Assembly: GCA_964058805.1 (NCBI GenBank)
Contig: CAXKVV010000115.1
Location: 1 to 64,000, forward strand
Source of the DNA: Schoenoplectus triqueter
Taxonomy: Eukaryota; Streptophyta; Magnoliopsida; Poales; Cyperaceae
Direction of reading: 5' to 3'
Length of the DNA: 64,000 bases
A program made the position numbers and the translations under genes. This document shows positions 1-15,000 of the stretch, piece by piece. Positions within the stretch are counted from its first letter, which is position 1. Every line of letters begins with the position of its first letter. The notes below the pieces were generated by a model. It made no database searches, had not been told where the DNA came from, and saw nothing but the letters and a program-made list of their open reading frames with translations.

Positions 1-3000
1 AACACTCGAAATTATATCTATTATAATATTTTCAATTAGTATTGTGATATGAATATTCTACGATACTAATTTTACACAAAACTTATATGGGATGTAATAA
101 CAATTGCTATTAAACTAGTTGTTTGAGTTTTTCATCATTTTAAGCTTTATTAACTACACATAAATTTGTGTTAATTAATATAAATAAATCTTATTATACC
201 TATTATAAGATTATCTAATTAGTGCTTCGATATGAACACTCTAGAATTCTATTTTTGCATAAAACTTAATTATATGCATTAGAAACCACAGTTTAAACAA
301 GTTATTTCAGTTTTTCATCATTGTTTTGCCTCATAACCTACACACGAATTCATGCAACTTCATATAAATACTCCTAATTATGTCTATTACAATATTTCTC
401 GATTAACATCATGATATGAACATTCTACATAACTAAATTTACAAAAACTTAATTCAGATGTATTATAAACTACAGTTTAAACTAGTTGTTTGAGTTTTTC
501 ATCATTTTGTTGCCTAATAACTGCACATAAATTTATAAAAATTCGTATAAATACTCCTAGATATATCTATTATATGAATTTTCAATTAGGACATCAATAT
601 GAGAAATTTTACGACACTATTTTTTTTAACAAAACTACGTAAACTACTGTTTAAATAAGTTATCTGAAGTTTTCATCATTTAATGCTTTATAAATACACA
701 TAAATTAATGAAAATCAATATAAATATTTTTAATTGTTTGTTTCATTAGATTATCAAAATAACACTTCGATATGAACACTCTGCGACCCTCATTTTGAAT
801 AAAACTTAATTCAGATGTATTAAAAACTGTAGTTTAAAAAAGTTGTTTGAGTTTTTCATCATTTTTTGCCTCATAACTAAACATAAATTAGTGTAAATTC
901 ATATAAATATTTCTAATTATGTCTATTATAAGATTTTCCAACTAAGACATCAATATGAAAATTCTACGTCAGTAATTTTTCACAAAACATCAAAAAGATG
1001 CATTAAAAAACTGCTGCTTAAACTAGTTGTTTGAGTTTTTCATCATTTTCTTGCCTCATAACTACACCATAATTCGTGAAAATTCACATAAATACTCCTA
1101 ATTATGTCTATTACAATATTTTTCAACTAGCATGACTATATGAACATTTTACGATACTCATTTTACACAAAATATATGTTGGATCTATTAAATATTGCTG
1201 TTTAAACTAGTTGTTTGAGTCTTCCATCATTTTTGTCTCACAACTACAAATAAATTCGGTCAAATTCAAATAAATACTCCTCATTATGTCTATTATGTTA
1301 TTTTTACAATTAAGATATCAATATCAAAATTCTACGAAACTAATTTCGCACAAAACTTTATAAAGAGGCATTAAAAACAGCTGTTTGAACTAGTTATTTG
1401 AGTTTTTGATCATTTTATGCGGCATAACTACACATGAATTTGTGCAAATTCATATAAATACTTATATTTATGTCTATTATAATATTTTTCAATTAACACT
1501 ACGATATGAACATTCTACAACACTAATTTTACACAAAACTTAATTCGGATGTATTGAAAACTGCAGTTTAATCAAGTTGTTTGAGTTTTTCATCATTTTT
1601 GTATAATTACTGCTAATAAGTTCGTGCAAATTCGTACAAATACTCTTAAATATGTCTATTATAAGATTTTCCAACTAATACATCAATATGAAAATCCTAC
1701 GACAATAATTTTGCATAAAACATAATTTCGATGCATTAAAAACTGTTGTTTAAAAAAGTTGTTTGAGTTTTTTCATATTATTTTTGCCTCACAGCAGCAC
1801 ATAAATTCGTCCAAATTCACATAAATACTTTTAACTATGTCTATTATAATATTTTCCAATTAATACATCAATATGAAAATTCTACGATACTAATTTTGCA
1901 TAATACTTAATTAGGATGCATTAAGAACTGCTGTTTAAACTAGTTGTTTGAGTTTTTCATTATTTTTTGTGTCAGAACTACACATGAATGTCTATTAAAA
2001 CTTTTTCCGGTTAACACCACGATATGAACATTCTACAAAACTAATTTTAGACAAAACTTAATTTGGATGTGTTAAAAACTGCAGTTTTAACTAGTTTTTT
2101 TTTATAGTTTATCATCGTTTCTGCCTAATTACTACTCATAAATTCATGAAAATTCATATAGAAACTCCTAAATATTTCTATAATTTGATTTTCCAATTAA
2201 CACATAATTAGAATGCTTTAAGAATTATTGTTTCAAAAAGTTATTTGAGGTTTTCATCATGTTGTCTTTATAACTACATATGAATTCGTTTATGTTAACA
2301 TAAATACTTCAAATTATGTCTTTTATGAGATTATATAATTAACAATTCGATATGAACCCTATACAACACTAATTTGCATAAACCTTAATTCGGATGCATT
2401 AGAAACATCAGTTCAAACAAGTCGTTTGAGTTTTTAATAATTTTTGGCCTCATAAATACACAAGAATTCTTACAAATTTATATAAATACTCTTAGTTATG
2501 TCTACTATAAGATTTTACAATTAAGACAACAATATGAATATTTTACGACACTAGTTTTGCACAAATCTTATTAAAGTAGTTGTTTGAGTTTATCACCATG
2601 TTCGGCCTCATAAATATACATAAAATCGTTCCAACAAAAATAAATACTCATAATTATGTTTGTTGTAAGAATTTTTAATTAAAACATCAATATGAAAATT
2701 ATGCGGCACTAATTTTGAACAAAACTTAATAAAGATGCATTATAAAGTTCTGTTTAAAATAGTTGTTTGAGTTTTTCATAATTTATTACCTCATAACTAC
2801 AAATGAATTTGTGCAAATTCATATAAATACTCATAATAATGTCCATTATAATATTTTCCAAATAACACCACAATATGAACATTCTACAATACTAATTTTA
2901 CACAAAACTTACTTCGGATATATTACAAACTGCATTTAAACTTGTTGTTTGAGTTTTTCATCATTTTTTGAGTCATAACTATAAATAAATTCATGCAGAT

Positions 3001-6000
3001 TTATATAAATACTCCTAACTATGACTATTATAATATTTTGCAATTAACACCACTATTTTAAAATCCTACAAAACTAAATTCAGATGTATGAAAAACCGCA
3101 GTATAAACTAGTTCTATGAGTTATTATTATTTTTTGCCTAATAACTACACATAAATTCGTACAAATACAAATAAATACTCCTAGATATTCTAATATAAGA
3201 GCGGCCAATTAAGATATTAATATGAAAATTCTACGGTACTAATTTTTTACAAAACTTAATTATGATAGATTTTAAACTTCTGTTTCAACAAGTTATTTGG
3301 GTTTTCATCATTTTAGGCTATATAACTACACATAAATCCGTGTACGATTAAGATAAATACTTGTAATTATGTATATTATGAGATCATCTAATTAACACTT
3401 TGATTTGAACCCTCTACAACACTCATTTCGCATAAAAATTAATTTGGATGCATTAAAAATCATTGTTTAAACAAGTTATTTGAGTTTTTCATCATTTTTT
3501 TGCCTCGTAATAACACATGAATTCATCCAAATTCGTATAAACACTCGAAATTATATCTATTATAATATTTTCAATTAGTATTGTGATATGAATATTCTAC
3601 GATACTAATTTTACACAAAACTTATATGGGATGTAATAACAATTGCTATTAAACTAGTTGTTTGAGTTTTTCATCATTTTAAGCTTTATTAACTACACAT
3701 AAATTTGTGTTAATTAATATAAATAAATCTTATTATACCTATTATAAGATTATCTAATTAGTGCTTCGATATGAACACTCTAGAATTCTATTTTTGCATA
3801 AAACTTAATTATATGCATTAGAAACCACAGTTTAAACAAGTTATTTCAGTTTTTCATCATTGTTTTGCCTCATAACCTACACACGAATTCATGCAACTTC
3901 ATATAAATACTCCTAATTATGTCTATTACAATATTTCTCGATTAACATCATGATATGAACATTCTACATAACTAAATTTACAAAAACTTAATTCAGATGT
4001 ATTATAAACTACAGTTTAAACTAGTTGTTTGAGTTTTTCATCATTTTGTTGCCTAATAACTGCACATAAATTTATAAAAATTCGTATAAATACTCCTAGA
4101 TATATCTATTATATGAATTTTCAATTAGGACATCAATATGAGAAATTTTACGACACTATTTTTTTTAACAAAACTACGTAAACTACTGTTTAAATAAGTT
4201 ATCTGAAGTTTTCATCATTTAATGCTTTATAAATACACATAAATTAATGAAAATCAATATAAATATTTTTAATTGTTTGTTTCATTAGATTATCAAAATA
4301 ACACTTCGATATGAACACTCTGCGACCCTCATTTTGAATAAAACTTAATTCAGATGTATTAAAAACTGTAGTTTAAAAAAGTTGTTTGAGTTTTTCATCA
4401 TTTTTTGCCTCATAACTAAACATAAATTAGTGTAAATTCATATAAATATTTCTAATTATGTCTATTATAAGATTTTCCAACTAAGACATCAATATGAAAA
4501 TTCTACGTCAGTAATTTTTCACAAAACATCAAAAAGATGCATTAAAAAACTGCTGCTTAAACTAGTTGTTTGAGTTTTTCATCATTTTCTTGCCTCATAA
4601 CTACACCATAATTCGTGAAAATTCACATAAATACTCCTAATTATGTCTATTACAATATTTTTCAACTAGCATGACTATATGAACATTCTACGATACTCAT
4701 TTTACACAAAATATATGTTGGATCTATTAAATATTGCTGTTTAAACTAGTTGTTTGAGTCTTCCATCATTTTTGTCTCACAACTACAAATAAATTCGGTC
4801 AAATTCAAATAAATACTCCTCATTATGTCTATTATGTTATTTTTACAATTAAGATATCAATATCAAAATTCTACGAAACTAATTTCGCACAAAACTTTAT
4901 AAAGAGGCATTAAAAACAGCTGTTTGAACTAGTTATTTGAGTTTTTGATCATTTTATGCGGCATAACTACACATGAATTTGTGCAAATTCATATAAATAC
5001 TTATATTTATGTCTATTATAATATTTTTCAATTAACACTACGATATGAACATTCTACAACACTAATTTTACACAAAACTTAATTCGGATGTATTGAAAAC
5101 TGCAGTTTAATCAAGTTGTTTGAGTTTTTCATCATTTTTGTATAATTACTGCTAATAAGTTCGTGCAAATTCGTACAAATACTCTTAAATATGTCTATTA
5201 TAAGATTTTCCAACTAATACATCAATATGAAAATCCTACGACAATAATTTTGCATAAAACATAATTTCGATGCATTAAAAACTGTTGTTTAAAAAAGTTG
5301 TTTGAGTTTTTTCATATTATTTTTGCCTCACAGCAGCACATAAATTCGTCCAAATTCACATAAATACTTTTAACTATGTCTATTATAATATTTTCCAATT
5401 AATACATCAATATGAAAATTCTACGATACTAATTTTGCATAATACTTAATTAGGATGCATTAAGAACTGCTGTTTAAACTAGTTGTTTGAGTTTTTCATT
5501 ATTTTTTGTGTCAGAACTACACATGAATGTCTATTAAAACTTTTTCCGGTTAACACCACGATATGAACATTCTACAAAACTAATTTTAGACAAAACTTAA
5601 TTTGGATGTGTTAAAAACTGCAGTTTTAACTAGTTTTTTTTTATAGTTTATCATCGTTTCTGCCTAATTACTACTCATAAATTCATGAAAATTCATATAG
5701 AAACTCCTAAATATTTCTATAATTTGATTTTCCAATTAACACATAATTAGAATGCTTTAAGAATTATTGTTTCAAAAAGTTATTTGAGGTTTTCATCATG
5801 TTGTCTTTATAACTACATATGAATTCGTTTATGTTAACATAAATACTTCAAATTATGTCTTTTATGAGATTATATAATTAACAATTCGATATGAACCCTA
5901 TACAACACTAATTTGCATAAACCTTAATTCGGATGCATTAGAAACATCAGTTCAAACAAGTCGTTTGAGTTTTTAATAATTTTTGGCCTCATAAATACAC

Positions 6001-9000
6001 AAGAATTCTTACAAATTTATATAAATACTCTTAGTTATGTCTACTATAAGATTTTACAATTAAGACAACAATATGAATATTTTACGACACTAGTTTTGCA
6101 CAAATCTTATTAAAGTAGTTGTTTGAGTTTATCACCATGTTCGGCCTCATAAATATACATAAAATCGTTCCAACAAAAATAAATACTCATAATTATGTTT
6201 GTTGTAAGAATTTTTAATTAAAACATCAATATGAAAATTATGCGGCACTAATTTTGAACAAAACTTAATAAAGATGCATTATAAAGTTCTGTTTAAAATA
6301 GTTGTTTGAGTTTTTCATAATTTATTACCTCATAACTACAAATGAATTTGTGCAAATTCATATAAATACTCATAATAATGTCCATTATAATATTTTCCAA
6401 ATAACACCACAATATGAACATTCTACAATACTAATTTTACACAAAACTTACTTCGGATATATTACAAACTGCATTTAAACTTGTTGTTTGAGTTTTTCAT
6501 CATTTTTTGAGTCATAACTATAAATAAATTCATGCAGATTTATATAAATACTCCTAACTATGACTATTATAATATTTTGCAATTAACACCACTATTTTAA
6601 AATCCTACAAAACTAAATTCAGATGTATGAAAAACCGCAGTATAAACTAGTTCTATGAGTTATTATTATTTTTTGCCTAATAACTACACATAAATTCGTA
6701 CAAATACAAATAAATACTCCTAGATATTCTAATATAAGAGCGGCCAATTAAGATATTAATATGAAAATTCTACGGTACTAATTTTTTACAAAACTTAATT
6801 ATGATAGATTTTAAACTTCTGTTTCAACAAGTTATTTGGGTTTTCATCATTTTAGGCTATATAACTACACATAAATCCGTGTACGATTAAGATAAATACT
6901 TGTAATTATGTATATTATGAGATCATCTAATTAACACTTTGATTTGAACCCTCTACAACACTCATTTCGCATAAAAATTAATTTGGATGCATTAAAAATC
7001 ATTGTTTAAACAAGTTATTTGAGTTTTTCATCATTTTTTTGCCTCGTAATAACACATGAATTCATCCAAATTCGTATAAACACTCGAAATTATATCTATT
7101 ATAATATTTTCAATTAGTATTGTGATATGAATATTCTACGATACTAATTTTACACAAAACTTATATGGGATGTAATAACAATTGCTATTAAACTAGTTGT
7201 TTGAGTTTTTCATCATTTTAAGCTTTATTAACTACACATAAATTTGTGTTAATTAATATAAATAAATCTTATTATACCTATTATAAGATTATCTAATTAG
7301 TGCTTCGATATGAACACTCTAGAATTCTATTTTTGCATAAAACTTAATTATATGCATTAGAAACCACAGTTTAAACAAGTTATTTCAGTTTTTCATCATT
7401 GTTTTGCCTCATAACCTACACACGAATTCATGCAACTTCATATAAATACTCCTAATTATGTCTATTACAATATTTCTCGATTAACATCATGATATGAACA
7501 TTCTACATAACTAAATTTACAAAAACTTAATTCAGATGTATTATAAACTACAGTTTAAACTAGTTGTTTGAGTTTTTCATCATTTTGTTGCCTAATAACT
7601 GCACATAAATTTATAAAAATTCGTATAAATACTCCTAGATATATCTATTATATGAATTTTCAATTAGGACATCAATATGAGAAATTTTACGACACTATTT
7701 TTTTTAACAAAACTACGTAAACTACTGTTTAAATAAGTTATCTGAAGTTTTCATCATTTAATGCTTTATAAATACACATAAATTAATGAAAATCAATATA
7801 AATATTTTTAATTGTTTGTTTCATTAGATTATCAAAATAACACTTCGATATGAACACTCTGCGACCCTCATTTTGAATAAAACTTAATTCAGATGTATTA
7901 AAAACTGTAGTTTAAAAAAGTTGTTTGAGTTTTTCATCATTTTTTGCCTCATAACTAAACATAAATTAGTGTAAATTCATATAAATATTTCTAATTATGT
8001 CTATTATAAGATTTTCCAACTAAGACATCAATATGAAAATTCTACGTCAGTAATTTTTCACAAAACATCAAAAAGATGCATTAAAAAACTGCTGCTTAAA
8101 CTAGTTGTTTGAGTTTTTCATCATTTTCTTGCCTCATAACTACACCATAATTCGTGAAAATTCACATAAATACTCCTAATTATGTCTATTACAATATTTT
8201 TCAACTAGCATGACTATATGAACATTTTACGATACTCATTTTACACAAAATATATGTTGGATCTATTAAATATTGCTGTTTAAACTAGTTGTTTGAGTCT
8301 TCCATCATTTTTGTCTCACAACTACAAATAAATTCGGTCAAATTCAAATAAATACTCCTCATTATGTCTATTATGTTATTTTTACAATTAAGATATCAAT
8401 ATCAAAATTCTACGAAACTAATTTCGCACAAAACTTTATAAAGAGGCATTAAAAACAGCTGTTTGAACTAGTTATTTGAGTTTTTGATCATTTTATGCGG
8501 CATAACTACACATGAATTTGTGCAAATTCATATAAATACTTATATTTATGTCTATTATAATATTTTTCAATTAACACTACGATATGAACATTCTACAACA
8601 CTAATTTTACACAAAACTTAATTCGGATGTATTGAAAACTGCAGTTTAATCAAGTTGTTTGAGTTTTTCATCATTTTTGTATAATTACTGCTAATAAGTT
8701 CGTGCAAATTCGTACAAATACTCTTAAATATGTCTATTATAAGATTTTCCAACTAATACATCAATATGAAAATCCTACGACAATAATTTTGCATAAAACA
8801 TAATTTCGATGCATTAAAAACTGTTGTTTAAAAAAGTTGTTTGAGTTTTTTCATATTATTTTTGCCTCACAGCAGCACATAAATTCGTCCAAATTCACAT
8901 AAATACTTTTAACTATGTCTATTATAATATTTTCCAATTAATACATCAATATGAAAATTCTACGATACTAATTTTGCATAATACTTAATTAGGATGCATT

Positions 9001-12000
9001 AAGAACTGCTGTTTAAACTAGTTGTTTGAGTTTTTCATTATTTTTTGTGTCAGAACTACACATGAATGTCTATTAAAACTTTTTCCGGTTAACACCACGA
9101 TATGAACATTCTACAAAACTAATTTTAGACAAAACTTAATTTGGATGTGTTAAAAACTGCAGTTTTAACTAGTTTTTTTTTATAGTTTATCATCGTTTCT
9201 GCCTAATTACTACTCATAAATTCATGAAAATTCATATAGAAACTCCTAAATATTTCTATAATTTGATTTTCCAATTAACACATAATTAGAATGCTTTAAG
9301 AATTATTGTTTCAAAAAGTTATTTGAGGTTTTCATCATGTTGTCTTTATAACTACATATGAATTCGTTTATGTTAACATAAATACTTCAAATTATGTCTT
9401 TTATGAGATTATATAATTAACAATTCGATATGAACCCTATACAACACTAATTTGCATAAACCTTAATTCGGATGCATTAGAAACATCAGTTCAAACAAGT
9501 CGTTTGAGTTTTTAATAATTTTTGGCCTCATAAATACACAAGAATTCTTACAAATTTATATAAATACTCTTAGTTATGTCTACTATAAGATTTTACAATT
9601 AAGACAACAATATGAATATTTTACGACACTAGTTTTGCACAAATCTTATTAAAGTAGTTGTTTGAGTTTATCACCATGTTCGGCCTCATAAATATACATA
9701 AAATCGTTCCAACAAAAATAAATACTCATAATTATGTTTGTTGTAAGAATTTTTAATTAAAACATCAATATGAAAATTATGCGGCACTAATTTTGAACAA
9801 AACTTAATAAAGATGCATTATAAAGTTCTGTTTAAAATAGTTGTTTGAGTTTTTCATAATTTATTACCTCATAACTACAAATGAATTTGTGCAAATTCAT
9901 ATAAATACTCATAATAATGTCCATTATAATATTTTCCAAATAACACCACAATATGAACATTCTACAATACTAATTTTACACAAAACTTACTTCGGATATA
10001 TTACAAACTGCATTTAAACTTGTTGTTTGAGTTTTTCATCATTTTTTGAGTCATAACTATAAATAAATTCATGCAGATTTATATAAATACTCCTAACTAT
10101 GACTATTATAATATTTTGCAATTAACACCACTATTTTAAAATCCTACAAAACTAAATTCAGATGTATGAAAAACCGCAGTATAAACTAGTTCTATGAGTT
10201 ATTATTATTTTTTGCCTAATAACTACACATAAATTCGTACAAATACAAATAAATACTCCTAGATATTCTAATATAAGAGCGGCCAATTAAGATATTAATA
10301 TGAAAATTCTACGGTACTAATTTTTTACAAAACTTAATTATGATAGATTTTAAACTTCTGTTTCAACAAGTTATTTGGGTTTTCATCATTTTAGGCTATA
10401 TAACTACACATAAATCCGTGTACGATTAAGATAAATACTTGTAATTATGTATATTATGAGATCATCTAATTAACACTTTGATTTGAACCCTCTACAACAC
10501 TCATTTCGCATAAAAATTAATTTGGATGCATTAAAAATCATTGTTTAAACAAGTTATTTGAGTTTTTCATCATTTTTTTGCCTCGTAATAACACATGAAT
10601 TCATCCAAATTCGTATAAACACTCGAAATTATATCTATTATAATATTTTCAATTAGTATTGTGATATGAATATTCTACGATACTAATTTTACACAAAACT
10701 TATATGGGATGTAATAACAATTGCTATTAAACTAGTTGTTTGAGTTTTTCATCATTTTAAGCTTTATTAACTACACATAAATTTGTGTTAATTAATATAA
10801 ATAAATCTTATTATACCTATTATAAGATTATCTAATTAGTGCTTCGATATGAACACTCTAGAATTCTATTTTTGCATAAAACTTAATTATATGCATTAGA
10901 AACCACAGTTTAAACAAGTTATTTCAGTTTTTCATCATTGTTTTGCCTCATAACCTACACACGAATTCATGCAACTTCATATAAATACTCCTAATTATGT
11001 CTATTACAATATTTCTCGATTAACATCATGATATGAACATTCTACATAACTAAATTTACAAAAACTTAATTCAGATGTATTATAAACTACAGTTTAAACT
11101 AGTTGTTTGAGTTTTTCATCATTTTGTTGCCTAATAACTGCACATAAATTTATAAAAATTCGTATAAATACTCCTAGATATATCTATTATATGAATTTTC
11201 AATTAGGACATCAATATGAGAAATTTTACGACACTATTTTTTTTAACAAAACTACGTAAACTACTGTTTAAATAAGTTATCTGAAGTTTTCATCATTTAA
11301 TGCTTTATAAATACACATAAATTAATGAAAATCAATATAAATATTTTTAATTGTTTGTTTCATTAGATTATCAAAATAACACTTCGATATGAACACTCTG
11401 CGACCCTCATTTTGAATAAAACTTAATTCAGATGTATTAAAAACTGTAGTTTAAAAAAGTTGTTTGAGTTTTTCATCATTTTTTGCCTCATAACTAAACA
11501 TAAATTAGTGTAAATTCATATAAATATTTCTAATTATGTCTATTATAAGATTTTCCAACTAAGACATCAATATGAAAATTCTACGTCAGTAATTTTTCAC
11601 AAAACATCAAAAAGATGCATTAAAAAACTGCTGCTTAAACTAGTTGTTTGAGTTTTTCATCATTTTCTTGCCTCATAACTACACCATAATTCGTGAAAAT
11701 TCACATAAATACTCCTAATTATGTCTATTACAATATTTTTCAACTAGCATGACTATATGAACATTTTACGATACTCATTTTACACAAAATATATGTTGGA
11801 TCTATTAAATATTGCTGTTTAAACTAGTTGTTTGAGTCTTCCATCATTTTTGTCTCACAACTACAAATAAATTCGGTCAAATTCAAATAAATACTCCTCA
11901 TTATGTCTATTATGTTATTTTTACAATTAAGATATCAATATCAAAATTCTACGAAACTAATTTCGCACAAAACTTTATAAAGAGGCATTAAAAACAGCTG

Positions 12001-15000
12001 TTTGAACTAGTTATTTGAGTTTTTGATCATTTTATGCGGCATAACTACACATGAATTTGTGCAAATTCATATAAATACTTATATTTATGTCTATTATAAT
12101 ATTTTTCAATTAACACTACGATATGAACATTCTACAACACTAATTTTACACAAAACTTAATTCGGATGTATTGAAAACTGCAGTTTAATCAAGTTGTTTG
12201 AGTTTTTCATCATTTTTGTATAATTACTGCTAATAAGTTCGTGCAAATTCGTACAAATACTCTTAAATATGTCTATTATAAGATTTTCCAACTAATACAT
12301 CAATATGAAAATCCTACGACAATAATTTTGCATAAAACATAATTTCGATGCATTAAAAACTGTTGTTTAAAAAAGTTGTTTGAGTTTTTTCATATTATTT
12401 TTGCCTCACAGCAGCACATAAATTCGTCCAAATTCACATAAATACTTTTAACTATGTCTATTATAATATTTTCCAATTAATACATCAATATGAAAATTCT
12501 ACGATACTAATTTTGCATAATACTTAATTAGGATGCATTAAGAACTGCTGTTTAAACTAGTTGTTTGAGTTTTTCATTATTTTTTGTGTCAGAACTACAC
12601 ATGAATGTCTATTAAAACTTTTTCCGGTTAACACCACGATATGAACATTCTACAAAACTAATTTTAGACAAAACTTAATTTGGATGTGTTAAAAACTGCA
12701 GTTTTAACTAGTTTTTTTTTATAGTTTATCATCGTTTCTGCCTAATTACTACTCATAAATTCATGAAAATTCATATAGAAACTCCTAAATATTTCTATAA
12801 TTTGATTTTCCAATTAACACATAATTAGAATGCTTTAAGAATTATTGTTTCAAAAAGTTATTTGAGGTTTTCATCATGTTGTCTTTATAACTACATATGA
12901 ATTCGTTTATGTTAACATAAATACTTCAAATTATGTCTTTTATGAGATTATATAATTAACAATTCGATATGAACCCTATACAACACTAATTTGCATAAAC
13001 CTTAATTCGGATGCATTAGAAACATCAGTTCAAACAAGTCGTTTGAGTTTTTAATAATTTTTGGCCTCATAAATACACAAGAATTCTTACAAATTTATAT
13101 AAATACTCTTAGTTATGTCTACTATAAGATTTTACAATTAAGACAACAATATGAATATTTTACGACACTAGTTTTGCACAAATCTTATTAAAGTAGTTGT
13201 TTGAGTTTATCACCATGTTCGGCCTCATAAATATACATAAAATCGTTCCAACAAAAATAAATACTCATAATTATGTTTGTTGTAAGAATTTTTAATTAAA
13301 ACATCAATATGAAAATTATGCGGCACTAATTTTGAACAAAACTTAATAAAGATGCATTATAAAGTTCTGTTTAAAATAGTTGTTTGAGTTTTTCATAATT
13401 TATTACCTCATAACTACAAATGAATTTGTGCAAATTCATATAAATACTCATAATAATGTCCATTATAATATTTTCCAAATAACACCACAATATGAACATT
13501 CTACAATACTAATTTTACACAAAACTTACTTCGGATATATTACAAACTGCATTTAAACTTGTTGTTTGAGTTTTTCATCATTTTTTGAGTCATAACTATA
13601 AATAAATTCATGCAGATTTATATAAATACTCCTAACTATGACTATTATAATATTTTGCAATTAACACCACTATTTTAAAATCCTACAAAACTAAATTCAG
13701 ATGTATGAAAAACCGCAGTATAAACTAGTTCTATGAGTTATTATTATTTTTTGCCTAATAACTACACATAAATTCGTACAAATACAAATAAATACTCCTA
13801 GATATTCTAATATAAGAGCGGCCAATTAAGATATTAATATGAAAATTCTACGGTACTAATTTTTTACAAAACTTAATTATGATAGATTTTAAACTTCTGT
13901 TTCAACAAGTTATTTGGGTTTTCATCATTTTAGGCTATATAACTACACATAAATCCGTGTACGATTAAGATAAATACTTGTAATTATGTATATTATGAGA
14001 TCATCTAATTAACACTTTGATTTGAACCCTCTACAACACTCATTTCGCATAAAAATTAATTTGGATGCATTAAAAATCATTGTTTAAACAAGTTATTTGA
14101 GTTTTTCATCATTTTTTTGCCTCGTAATAACACATGAATTCATCCAAATTCGTATAAACACTCGAAATTATATCTATTATAATATTTTCAATTAGTATTG
14201 TGATATGAATATTCTACGATACTAATTTTACACAAAACTTATATGGGATGTAATAACAATTGCTATTAAACTAGTTGTTTGAGTTTTTCATCATTTTAAG
14301 CTTTATTAACTACACATAAATTTGTGTTAATTAATATAAATAAATCTTATTATACCTATTATAAGATTATCTAATTAGTGCTTCGATATGAACACTCTAG
14401 AATTCTATTTTTGCATAAAACTTAATTATATGCATTAGAAACCACAGTTTAAACAAGTTATTTCAGTTTTTCATCATTGTTTTGCCTCATAACCTACACA
14501 CGAATTCATGCAACTTCATATAAATACTCCTAATTATGTCTATTACAATATTTCTCGATTAACATCATGATATGAACATTCTACATAACTAAATTTACAA
14601 AAACTTAATTCAGATGTATTATAAACTACAGTTTAAACTAGTTGTTTGAGTTTTTCATCATTTTGTTGCCTAATAACTGCACATAAATTTATAAAAATTC
14701 GTATAAATACTCCTAGATATATCTATTATATGAATTTTCAATTAGGACATCAATATGAGAAATTTTACGACACTATTTTTTTTAACAAAACTACGTAAAC
14801 TACTGTTTAAATAAGTTATCTGAAGTTTTCATCATTTAATGCTTTATAAATACACATAAATTAATGAAAATCAATATAAATATTTTTAATTGTTTGTTTC
14901 ATTAGATTATCAAAATAACACTTCGATATGAACACTCTGCGACCCTCATTTTGAATAAAACTTAATTCAGATGTATTAAAAACTGTAGTTTAAAAAAGTT

